From: Saussurea involucrata
Taxonomy: Eukaryota; Streptophyta; Magnoliopsida; Asterales; Asteraceae
Direction: 5' to 3'
Length of the DNA: 64,000 bases
Assembly (NCBI GenBank): GCA_033807775.1
Contig: CM066322.1
Location: 19,085,001-19,149,000 of the forward strand
This document shows positions 10,301 through 20,862 of the stretch, one piece after another; within the stretch, counting starts at the first letter, position 1; each line of letters begins with the position of its first letter. The position numbers and the translations under genes were made by a program. Under the pieces are notes generated by a model, which saw nothing but the letters and a program-made list of their open reading frames with translations, made no database searches and was not told the DNA's origin.

Positions 10301-11272
10301 ATGGCTCAACAAAATGCTTGGTTTTCTAAATCTCTTCTTATTGATTTCGAAAATTTTGATCTTTGGGCAAATTCTTTTGAACGTTATGTTCGTGGGATAA
10401 ATCAAAATATTTGGGATATTATTATTAAAGGAGATTTCAAACCCACAAAATTTCAAAACAACAAAGTTGTTGAAAAACCTAGCTCGGAATGGTCCGACGA
10501 AGATAAGGATAATTGTTGTTTAAATTATGAAGCCAAAAATTTTCTCTTTTCGGTTCTTACTAACGATGATATTGAGCGTGTTTATCTCTTTGAAACTGCT
10601 CGTGATATTTGGGAGAACTTGAACATCACCTATGGTGGAAACTCAAAAGAAAAGAGAGACGAAACCCGAGATCAAAGAAATGAAGAAACGTGTCTCATCG
10701 TCGACTGCGAGAAAGAGGTATGTACTTCATACTCAAGTTATTCTAGTTGTAGTGATAACGATGATGATATTGATATGTTAAATGTCTCTTTTCAAAAATT
10801 GATTGTTCTCGTAAATAGTTATAAAAATGAGAATGCTAAATTAAAAGAAGAATTATTATTATGTCAAAATGAGTTGAATAATTGTAAACAAACCATTGCA
10901 TGTGATAATAAAATCAAAAATGAGTTAAATGATAAAGTTATCACTTTAGAAAAGAAAGCATGCGAAAATATTGTTTGCAAATCTTGCATTGTCTTAAATG
11001 ATAAAATTGCATGTTTAGAGAAAATAACATGTGAAAAAGTTGTATGTGGTAAATGCAATATTCTTGAAGATGAAATTGCTTGTTTAAAAGCAAAATGTAA
11101 ATCGCATGAAAAAGATAATTTATTAGCTAAAGCTTTTCAAAATAGCAATGATAAAATGCTTAAAATGCTAAATATGTCGAATCGCATTAATTGTCGAAAA
11201 GGCATTGGTTCTGATACATGTATTGATAAATGCTCGTGTAAACCCATTAAAATTTTTTTTTGCATCTCCTAA
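10301..11272 (+). CDS. Copia gag-like protein (323 aa), frameshifted tail
   Basis: The N-terminal 110 residues match the UBN2/Copia gag pattern: FENFDLWANSFERYV, IWDIIIKGDFKP, KPSSEWSDEDK, ETARDIWENLNITYGG. From about residue 140 an acidic Ser/Asp stretch leads to a long charged, Cys-rich segment (about 165-275) with repeats of LEKxxCExxVCxxC type, probably coiled coil. The zinc knuckle expected after the gag domain is missing. A run of nine T at 11252-11260 coincides with a frame change: the +1 frame continues to 11501 (RKPYARMYNS, RMVRKWIPKG), the usual sequence after gag in this lineage. The frame is most likely broken by one T rather than programmed. In the nucleocapsid the product could package RNA, but loss of the knuckle makes activity doubtful. 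Confidence 0.8.
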   Translation: MAQQNAWFSKSLLIDFENFDLWANSFERYVRGINQNIWDIIIKGDFKPTKFQNNKVVEKPSSEWSDEDKDNCCLNYEAKNFLFSVLTNDDIERVYLFETARDIWENLNITYGGNSKEKRDETRDQRNEETCLIVDCEKEVCTSYSSYSSCSDNDDDIDMLNVSFQKLIVLVNSYKNENAKLKEELLLCQNELNNCKQTIACDNKIKNELNDKVITLEKKACENIVCKSCIVLNDKIACLEKITCEKVVCGKCNILEDEIACLKAKCKSHEKDNLLAKAFQNSNDKMLKMLNMSNRINCRKGIGSDTCIDKCSCKPIKIFFCIS

Positions 11273-11646
11273 AGTTGATACAAGAAAACCCCCATATATG
11301 TCAAAAATGAAAAATGTGAATTATGGGAGGAAACCGTATGCTCGTATGTATAATAGTAATTTTTCTAGACCTAATGCGAATATAAATGCTTCATTTTATG
11401 TGTATGATAAATACAATCGCAAAATTAGAATGGTTAGAAAATGGATTCCGAAAGGAATGTTTAATGTTGACAATCCCGGTGGGATGCGTTTGTGGTTTTA
11501 AACAAATTTTGTGGATTGTATGTTGTCTTGTTTTATTTTATGTCGACAACATATTTTAATTTTTTTTGCAGTTTATGTTTTATACTAACTGTTAAAAGGA
11601 CCCATAAGAAAAGGGTACCACGAAAAATTTTCTTTGCCTTTTGTAG

Positions 11647-12030
11647 GTGTTTCCTGACGAGGATATAATACGTGTTTCCTGACGAGGATATAATACGTGT
11701 TTCCTGGCGAGGATACAATACGTGCTTCCTGACGAGGTTATAATACGTGATACCTGCCGAGGTTATAATACGTGGTTACCTGCCGAGGTTATAATACGTG
11801 GTTACCTGCCGAGGTTATAATACGTGGTTACCTGCCGAGGTTATAATACGTGGTTACCTGCCGAGGTTATAATACGTGTTTCCTGACGAGGAAATAATAC
11901 GTGATACCTGCCGAGGTTATAATACGTGTTTACCTGCCGAGGTTATAATACGTGGTTTCCTGGCGAGGATATAATACGTGTTTCCTGACGAGGATATAAT
12001 ACGTGTTCCCTGACGAGGTCATAATACGTG
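11647..12030 (+). repeat. 15-unit 25-26-bp tandem array with ACGTG cores
   Basis: Units follow the form CCTG(A/C)CGAGG(A/T)TATAATACGTG with 1-5 changes. Two higher-order types alternate (TTTCCTGACGAGGAT and GTTACCTGCCGAGGT). It lies between the gag frame and the polypurine tract, where pol would normally be. Each unit holds a TACGTG core, similar to plant bZIP/bHLH G-box and ABRE cores. Confidence 0.9.
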
Positions 12031-12363
12031 GTAATTTTTTTGCTCACATAAAATTAACCGAAAAATCGAAGCCTTAAGATTTTTTTTGGTGCAAGTGTTT
12101 CTTTTTGGTTATTTTGTTTTATGTCTATTATATGCTTTTTTATGCATATTTTATTGTCCCTCAAATTTTATAATTTGTTATTAATTTGAAGGGGAGCTTT
12201 TTATCTTTTACCTATGAGATTATGCTCTCTCAAATATATGCATATTTTGAGGGGGAGCATCTCTCGAGGGGAAGCATACCGTCTTTCTTGACCCTTTTTG
12301 TTTCGACAAACGGGGGAGAGAAACCGCATATGCTCATGCTTAGCGGTTGTGTTTGTCATCATC

Positions 12364-12377
12364 AAAAAGGGGGAGAT
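12364..12377 (+). other. Copia polypurine tract
   Basis: AAAAAGGGGGAGAT, ending at the base before the 3' LTR. It would prime plus-strand synthesis. An upstream GAGGGGGAGC at 12249 is a secondary purine tract. Confidence 0.85.
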
Positions 12378-13509
12378 TGTTGGTGCAAGTGTACCACATC
12401 TCTATATATTTATATATATTTATTTTGATGATTACAAACACACCGTATTATTGTTTATCTAACAATCCAATCCAAGTGTACAGTTCTTGAAGAACACGAA
12501 GATTTTATCTGAAGAGTTCAAGACGGAAGATTTTCGTTGTCATTAGTGTTTATAATTTATAATGATAAACACCCTAAAATAATATACCACTTGGATATTT
12601 CTAAAAACCATAAATGATTTTAATTAAATAAGGTTTTTGAGAAACTGTCCTTTTCTGACGCAGGTATACCGCGAGGTTCAGCAGGTATACCGCGGCGACT
12701 TACTGTAGATCTCTGATTGATTGGTCGTACTTTTGTCTGGGCGGTATACCGCGGTGTTTAGCAGGTATACCGCGGGTACAAGTTTACGTTTGTTTTGCAG
12801 GGTTGACTTTCTCTTCTGCAAAAGTACTTTTATTACTGCACGGTATACCGCGTGCTTTTGGCGGTATACCGCGAATGCATGTATCCGTTGGAAGAGCTGC
12901 TATATAATGCATGCGATGGTGGAGAAGAAAAATATACAATACAGATACAAACCAACATCCATCTCCTCATCTGATCTCTCCCAACTAATATTCCATACTA
13001 CATATTATCACTACATATTTATTTTATAAAACGTTTTTATAAAATATCCAAGTGATAAATATTATACAAGAGTGATTTCCATTGTGAGTTATACTCCTCT
13101 TGTAAGTGTTTGAATAACGGGTGTGTGATCCTGTATATCTCAATAAGCTAAAGCTTGAGAGCCTATTGCTTTCCTTTGTATTTGGTTTGTATTCTACCGT
13201 AAAGAATACGTTTATTGGATCGTGTCGGGAAGTGTCTCGGCTAGTGATTTACCAAGTTGTGGTAAATCACTAAATCTCCGTGTCAAGTATCTCTAACCTT
13301 TATCTCTTTATTTATTCCGCTGTGCATTTTAATTATATCTGTTTATATAAATTGCTTTGCATTTATATTTATTTATATAATATCTGTGTATCTGTTTGTA
13401 TTTACACTCTTCTGTATTATTCCGTACTTACTCTGTATTTATTTATAAAAAGAATTTTTGAAAGTAAAATATTTAAATACAACCTTACCCCCCCTTAGGT
13501 TGTCTAACA
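12378..13509 (+). repeat. Copia 3' LTR (1132 bp)
   Basis: Same length as the 5' LTR with three substitutions seen. It is followed by the duplicated CACTC at 13510-13514. Confidence 0.93.
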
Positions 13510-14085
13510 CACTCTACTAGCACTCACCTCTTCATAGTGTAGCTAAAGCTATTCCCAACCTGAACCTGTTGCACATGCCGACAAATAAAAAGGTTAGGCT
13601 AACGCCTAGTGAGTTCAAGAGTTTACATCATGATCAAATAATTTGTTAGACAAAAGGTTTCAACGTAAATCATGATTTTCCGAAAAAGGATTTGAGTAAA
13701 GTACACCAACACCCATTTTTCAAACGCACGCAAATTCCGTGGCGAAAGCTTCCAATGAAAATCATTTCCCAGCAAATGACTCAAATCCAAAAACTCACTC
13801 AAGATGTAAATAATTATTAAAACCTCAATATAACATAAATGCGAGTAAAACTCCAATATTCGAAAACGTCCAACCAAGGATGAGGCATAAAACGCCACTC
13901 ATAATTCATGGGAAGAACCATCCCTACGCGTATAAAACGATGCCGACACATGGATAAACAAAATACCCAAAACAACATCCTTCGGTGACGGGGGAGACCC
14001 GATTCCATCGAATGTGGCGTAAACACAAGTTAAACTATAATTAATAAATACAAGTAAGCTTCTTGGATGTGGAAAACGTGTGACA

Positions 14086-14215
14086 TCAACCATACTAGGT
14101 CTTTAGTCAATCTTAGACATCAACCATACTAGGTCTTTAGTCCATCTTCGGCATCAACCATACTAGGTCTTTAGCCCATCTTAGACATCAACCATACTAG
14201 GTCTTTAGTCCAAGC
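14086..14215 (-). repeat. 34-bp minisatellite in LARD LTR, four copies
   Basis: Units of CATCAACCATACTAGGTCTT followed by TAGTCCATCTTCGG-type spacers. Six copies occur in the partner LTR (21606-21808) and seven in the solo LTR at 41196-41424. Confidence 0.85.
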
Positions 14216-16935
14216 CACCAAGTTCAATCCTACTGGATCTTTACCTTGGGAAACCCACCATCCGAAACAAGCTTACTCGACTTAAATATGTAGACATGAC
14301 CCCAAAAGAATAACTAATGCATTCAAATCATGTAAATCTCAAATATAATGCAATTCATGCAATGCAAACCCCAAGCCCACGTCGAGCTTATTAAAATCGG
14401 GCGAATGCCCTCAAGACTCAACCGAGTCCAAAACCGAGCCCTCTGCTCAAAGATCTAACGATCGTTTATCAACATCAACTCATGCAAATAAAATGCATCT
14501 AACCCACATCATGCAAACACACGCTCCGAGGCATGATAATCTCACAACCCCTTCATTGCCACCTTCTCAATGAAGTCAAATCATATATGCATCTATATGT
14601 GTGTGTATACGTATATGCAACTCTTTCATAACTCAACAATGCATATAACCCACCAAGATTCATTTGACCCAAAGGTACTAAGAATACAAAATCTTCAAAC
14701 GGTCTTCGCACATAAGGTGCATATAACCCACCAAATGTGGGTGTTTTACAAGATTTGTAAAGTTCAACACTTTGATTAATCAAAACCCACCAATTTACTC
14801 AACAATAGATAATTTTGTATAAAACACATAAATACTTTAAAATAAATATTTTGGCATGTACAGCGTTTTCACAAATCAACTTGAACTCACCTTGCTAGAT
14901 TTAAGCTAAATCTAGATTTTCCCCAAACGTAAGCTCCTTTGAAGAAACCCGAATCTTCAAGCTCAAATCTTCCAAAAACCTAGATCCACAAGTTTTCAAC
15001 TATGAATATTCATATTCAACCACTTTAAATTGTTTCCCAAACATCAACCAACAAAATCTCCATCTATACCCAAAACCTCAATTTGGCCTAACTTTTGTCA
15101 AAATTATCCAAACCGAAATTGGAGTAACAAAACACTAGGAGATCATCAATGAAACATTTATAACTCATAATGAAGCTTGTAAATGGAAGAAATGAACTTA
15201 CCACTTAGGTTTTGATGAAAACCTAGAAAACCTCAAAAATCTCTAGTGTTATGGATGAAACTTGTTCTTGCATCAATAAATGAAACCACAAGCATAAATG
15301 ATGAGGGAACACTTGATTTATAAGAGAAAAGCCCCAAAATAAGTTAGGGTTCATAGGAGAGGGTGGAAGATCGGTTTGGGAGAGAAAGGGGAAAGTTGTG
15401 GGGTGAGAAATGGAGAAAAAGGCTGAAAAATCGCATTTAACAGCAACCAGGTGCCTGTCAGCGACTATGACCAGCGACTTTGACACTGGTCATAGTCGCG
15501 GCCTCGCAGGTCACAGTAGTTCTGCGGTACCGAAACTGTTTTGGCCATAACTTCTTCGTTATAGCTCCGTTTTCGCTCCGGAAAGAACCGTTGGACTCGT
15601 ATTTGAATTCCCCATCCAATAAGACTATAAAATCTAAGTTTTAAACCAAAATCCTATTTTTCATATTTTTCTTAAAAGATCGGTTTCACACTGATTCGAA
15701 ATTGTACTTATCCAAAAATTACGGGTGTCACAATCCTCCCAACCTTAGGATGATTTCGTCCTCGAAATCTAGTCCCCAAACACCCAAGGGTTATCGAACT
15801 CAACCCTTTCCATGTTGCCTCAGTTTCCAACTGAATTTCGAATCCCTTCTTGCCAGAACTGCTATGACAACTTCATGACGATACTCACGATCAATGACCA
15901 ATTAGACCCACTACACTTAAGCCCGAGTGAATGCTTAATTTTATTAAGGTAGCCTCTAACTGAATGACTCCGGTCATCTCCCAACCTTAGGTGATCCATA
16001 CTTCCTCATCTTCCGATCTTGACTTCCACTCAGCCCAAGTCTACACGCCCAAAGTTGACACCTAATTATACCACCAAGAATCAAACCACTGCAGTACTCT
16101 ACACACGAGTTCCATTCGCTGAGCATTCCCATAAAACCAAGGTTATCAATATGGTGTCCATAAAGTCCTGCACGTCCTTTATGCGAAAATTGACTAAGGC
16201 CCAAAACAAGTTGCCAACAATAACAGTTACAACCAACTTCAAAAATAAGATACCGCGAATCTAACCCTTCGGTTACAATAAGTACATCGACTCTGCAACC
16301 AATACCAACAACATACAGTACCAACACGCGTCGGAGTATCCAACCTTCCACGGTCGAAGTTCCACACACATACTCTTAACCGGGGTTACTTAACCTTTCC
16401 AAGGTCCTAATGAGTTCAAGTTTCTCAGGTGAGCTATTTAACAAATATGCCAATAAAGTTTTCACTAGATTTCAACCCGAAGGTTTTTATACTAACATAA
16501 CGTACGTACAAAAACTTACCACTATCTAGCCGGTAGATGGACAAACATGGACACACTCGTCCCGCGTATAAAAATCATTTTTGAAAACAATTTCATCGCA
16601 AATCAGTTTACTAACGAAACGTAAAAACGTACTCGACAACTTTTAAAATTAACCGCTTGGGTCCCATCACGGATTTACTTGTGCTAAACACGCAAAGTAA
16701 TTTCCTACTTTAAAATAGCGTTCAACAGCCTGTTTGTACGAACCTCAAAGAAGGATTTAACCATAAAACAACATGAATTGTAATTCATTAACAACTTCAC
16801 ATGTGTCAGTTTGTTCGCAGAGAAACGAAACAATTCATATACACACCTTGGTTAAAACACAACATGATTTGGGTCATCTCCCAGTTTTAAATCGAATACC
16901 AAAATATTTTCATCTTTTGGAAGTATTAGTTTAAA

Positions 16936-18998
16936 TGTTACGCCCCAAAATCTGAGCCAATTTAAACCTCAAGTTATAACAGGTTATGACAATAAACACT
17001 TCAACTTATAAAAACAGACAGTGGATTAACCATCCAGAGTGTATTCACTTTACATGATCCTTCAGATAACCTATCAATCTAATTATGTCACTACAACCAG
17101 ATTAATCAAGTTATCTATCAATCCATCAAAATCTCTTCTTTGTTAAAATCATCCAACTCTGCTATATCAAAACGCTCGTTCCACAACCCATTACCTCCCC
17201 GAGCTGGTACCTGGTAAGAAAACATCATTTGAAACGATTAGGCCAACGCCTAGTGAGAACATTAGTTTCCAAGATAACATTTGTAAAATCAATGTAAACA
17301 AGTTACAACAAACCTGATTATTCCTTTTCTCACCGTACAACAACTCCTTTCACTACTGGGAATCTACCCCACCTCCATAATTATGACTAATTCACCTAGT
17401 CATATTATCATATACCAGAGCCTTCTACGAATCAATCCCAGATTCTAGATCAATGCTCTCATCTAATAAATCGCAACCACATATGCCCATTTATTAGAAA
17501 GGATGTAGAGATTACAATTACTCATGTCAATCTCTATTCATCCTAAGAAATCAGGAATTACGATTACTCACATCAATTCCACATTTCTTAATAATGCAAA
17601 TAGGAATTACGATTACTCACATCAATTCCTTATTTCACATAAATGGGAATTACGATTACTCACATCAATTCCACATTTAACATACATACAGGAATTACGA
17701 TTACTCACATCAATTCCTTATTTCACATAAATGGGAATTACGATTACTCACATCAATTCCACATTTAACATACATACAGGAATTATGATTACTCACATTA
17801 ATTCCATGTGTTTATATCAAGCTAGTGCCTATGGATCCATATCACCTAATTGTACTCATACAGGTATTTACTTAATATAGATTCCTCATATCATTCAGTA
17901 TGAGCAAACCTTATTCATTACACTTAACACATTTCGACCTAGCATCGACTAGCGCAGTCTATAAACCTAACATATTACTTTTCAAGGGTATGTATGTTCA
18001 AGCTATATAATTCCCATCACAATTCCTAAATCGCATATTTCCACGATTTACATAAATGCACATTTCATTACATCCAGAAAGATACATAAAATACAAGGCC
18101 TCTAGATACTTAACTTATCAGATCCTTGAGCCATATCAAATTTTGATACCATTTAGATATACTGGTTTCTTTACTCAACTCCCGATATGCTGTACCGAGA
18201 CTCACCTGTACCGGGTATTGCCTCTACCGGGACTTCCACTACCAGGACTTCCACTACCGAGACTTCCAACTACCGGGACTTCCAACTACCGGGACTTCCA
18301 ACTACCGGGACTTCCACTACCGGGACATTCAACTACCGGGACTTCAACTACCGGGACATTCAACTACCGGGACTTTCAAGGTTTTGCGTACTGTCCGTTC
18401 AACAAGTCCTCAAATCGATTTTAAAACATGAAATCAGTTCAATCTACTCATTCTAATCAATCCTCAGTCAGTTCATACAAATATACCAAGGTTACTATAA
18501 CTTAAAAACACTGATTTGTACAAAGAATCGAATGAACTCACCTTTTAAAGAAGTTATACCCACTTTGCAAAATCTGATTCCAATCCAATCTGCTGCTGAT
18601 GATTCTGGGAATCAGTCCTACACACAGATTCGTTTACCATCATATAGCTACAACAGATTTTATCAGCAACCAAGATCCATTCCTTACCAATTTTGAAGAC
18701 CAAACCCTTGTTTTCCTTCTTTCTCCCTTTTCTCCTTTTCTGGCTTCTCTCTAAACCGACTCGGACCAAAAAAATGAGATATTATTCTCAATCTTCATCT
18801 CTTATCCACACACTTTTGTCAAATGACCCAATACACCTCCAAGTTTCCATTATTTCTCAAAACAACACCAAACTTTAAACCCTTGTATTTTAACCCTATC
18901 GAATTATAACTTACAACATAATTCAAGGTTTTAAACCAAAATACAATTAGATCCCAATTCTCATTAAATTACTATAATTGAAAATTCAGGATGTTACA
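16936..18998 (-). mobile_element. solo LTR inside the LARD, TSD TTAAA
   Basis: The block starts TGTTACGCCCC and ends CAGGATGTTACA, with TTAAA at 16931-16935 and 18999-19003. It shares order and motifs with the Tekay LTR at 52383 on the opposite strand: the GGAATTACGATTACTCACAT array (17500-17800), the TACCGGGACTTCC array (18196-18375), the hairpin (17239-17252) and a minus-strand GTGAGT donor-like site at 18541. Confidence 0.9.
18196..18375 (-). repeat. ACTACCGGGACTTCC tandem array
   Basis: About a dozen 10-15-bp units of CTACCGGGACTTC. Translation of these gives artificial Thr/Gly-rich frames that I do not treat as genes. The counterpart on plus is GTCCCGGTAGT at 52946-53060. Confidence 0.85.
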
Positions 18999-20847
18999 TT
19001 AAACATCAAAAAGGAATCTCGATTCCAAAATTTTACAGGCCGATCTGTAACATTTTCTTAGTATTCACTCTGAAATGGTATAGCACATACCGAATAGTTT
19101 ACTAAATTTTTAAAGTAGAAATTCATTAACTCAAATCTCAAAACTTCTCATTCAGTCGTATAATGCCAAGTAAATAAAAATCTTTCTGACCATGCTCGCA
19201 CACATCAGCGTGTTTTTCTCAAAGCCTCGGAAAACAATACGTGCACATAGTTTGATTGGCATATAAAACAATTCAAATCAACTTCAACCCTTAAAACGCA
19301 CTTGCGATGTGCATTAACGCCCCAAAATAGTGGCTACAAAATTATTCATGTCAATAAATCAATATAGTGCTTTTGTGAGAAAGAACATCAAAATGCCAAC
19401 AAAGAGAGTGCATAAAACAGAACATTAGAGACGTACTATCATGATGCTCTTATATGCATTACTCACGCCACGTATAAATCAATTCGCACACCTAGCGAAT
19501 TGCAACAAAATATGCTACCACGATTCTCAAAGGAGAAGCCCTGTGGCATCAAAACTTCAAAACCACTCTTTTTTGATGCAATACGACATAAAGCACATTT
19601 CTCAACAAAATTCGTATGACACACAATACTCACTAAAACCCATAGATTAACACACACAATCATTCAAGTATGCACACGACAAAGTGTCACCCATGCAACG
19701 CAAAACGTCGTAAAACAAAATTCCATCATACTCTACAAGACTTCCATCAAACCCGATGGAACTCAACGGCATCCAACCAATTAAATGGCGCCAAAGTTTT
19801 CGTTTTCAATAATCAAATCGCATAAAACAACGTTATGACCAAATCATCATAATTCCAAAAATCTCCCTTTTGTTGCAACACAAGATAAAACAACACCCCT
19901 TCATCAAGACTTGCAAAAACAAAATTCTCATTAAAGCTCAACACCGACACGAGGGAAGGTAACTCTCCGTCTAAACCTTAACATATATGGAGGAGATCCA
20001 ATGTTAAAGTCGTAAGTCGCGGTTACTTATCCAAAACCATAAACGACATTAAAATATGGACATCACAGTATCCGAAAGTAGCATTGGACACGACAACGAA
20101 TAAAGCAAGTCTCGACAAGGTTTGCAATTGCCCGCAATAAAAAAAATTCATGCATGTTCCAAAATCAAGGTTTAAAATCTTGTATGTGCTAAACGTTTTC
20201 CAAGATCCCGCAATGCCGTCTATACGACGATTTGAAACACAAGAAGTAATTGCTGCAATTTTTTTTAAAAGCAAAATAAATTTCGTGCATATATTTTAGT
20301 CGGCACTCAACGTTCAGGTCATACTCCTCTAATTCCTCCGATCACTCTATCGTCATCCGGATGCTCAACATCCTAACACAAAATTGAAAGTCACATCGAC
20401 TAATCTTACAATTTTCTCCTCGAATCAAGGTCAATTCAATAAGCCTACAACTCCAATCCAACCATCAATTTTGACCCGAACGGTCCACTTAATGCAGTCA
20501 CCATGCTTACCGCCACTCCAATGGCAAATGCTAAAATCATCAATCTCTTCTAACGACTACTCACTTAGAACTCCTTCACTACCCCAACGGTCATCACACT
20601 AGAGTCGTTCAAGTACTCTCATGTAACTGACAGTTTCACCATAACACTGGCCAGGTGCAATTATGAACGTGTCGTACATGATCATACTTGTTACTCATGA
20701 CGTGACTTCTTGTTCCTAGTGACTCCAACAACCTCCAAATATCCTATCTTAGAGTGCCTATTGGTTTAATTTCACTCTCATTTACTTAAAGAACGCTAGT
20801 TTGAGTTTAGGTATCCAAAATTCAACACCTAATTCTCTCAAACTTAT

Positions 20848-20859
20848 GCTCTGATACCA
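20848..20859 (-). other. LARD primer-binding site
   Basis: The reverse complement reads TGGTATCAGAGC (initiator tRNA-Met), three bases inside the right-hand LTR. It fixes the minus orientation of the element. Confidence 0.88.
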
Positions 20860-20862
20860 ACT

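Larger units (their letters stand above)
9105..13509 (+). mobile_element. non-autonomous Copia (SIRE/Maximus-like) element, TSD CACTC
   Basis: Two 1132-bp LTRs (TGTTGGTGCA...GTCTAACA) enclose 2.14 kb. CACTC flanks the whole at 9100-9104 and 13510-13514. PBS, a gag-like frame, a 15-unit tandem array and a polypurine tract are present. Protease, integrase, reverse transcriptase and RNase H are wholly absent. I find three differences between the LTRs (at 9425, 9685 and 10111), so insertion was recent and must have used proteins supplied in trans. Confidence 0.93.
8878..15732 (-). repeat. 3' LTR of the LARD, interrupted by Copia element
   Basis: The LTR resumes at the duplicated CACTC (13510) after the Copia insertion. 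Without that insertion it is about 2.4 kb. Relative to its partner it lacks about 460 bp (junction near 14720, equivalent to 22826-23283) and has four instead of six copies of the 34-bp CATCAACCATACTAGG repeat. Confidence 0.85.
15733..20862 (-). mobile_element. non-coding internal region of the LARD
   Basis: The interval between the LTRs has no gag, protease, RT or integrase motif on either strand. A minus frame at 15974-16369 shows nothing recognisable. On the minus strand, after the PBS, comes CACCTGGCCAGTG (about 20648-20660), also found after the PBS of the element at 39878. A solo LTR (16936-18998) interrupts it, so the native core is about 3.1 kb. Confidence 0.75.

Noticed and set aside
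14086..14215. Regularly spaced 20-bp repeats resembling a CRISPR array
   Set aside because: The spacers are themselves near-identical, the array recurs in other LTR copies, and the context is a plant retroelement. It is a minisatellite.
15974..16369. 131-residue minus-strand frame in the LARD core
   Set aside because: Cys/Gly-rich but with no retroviral or host motif; its plus-strand shadow is equally open, so probably chance.
18056..18456. Pro/Thr/Gly-rich repeat proteins
   Set aside because: Overlapping frames across the CTACCGGGACTTC array inside a solo LTR; artificial.
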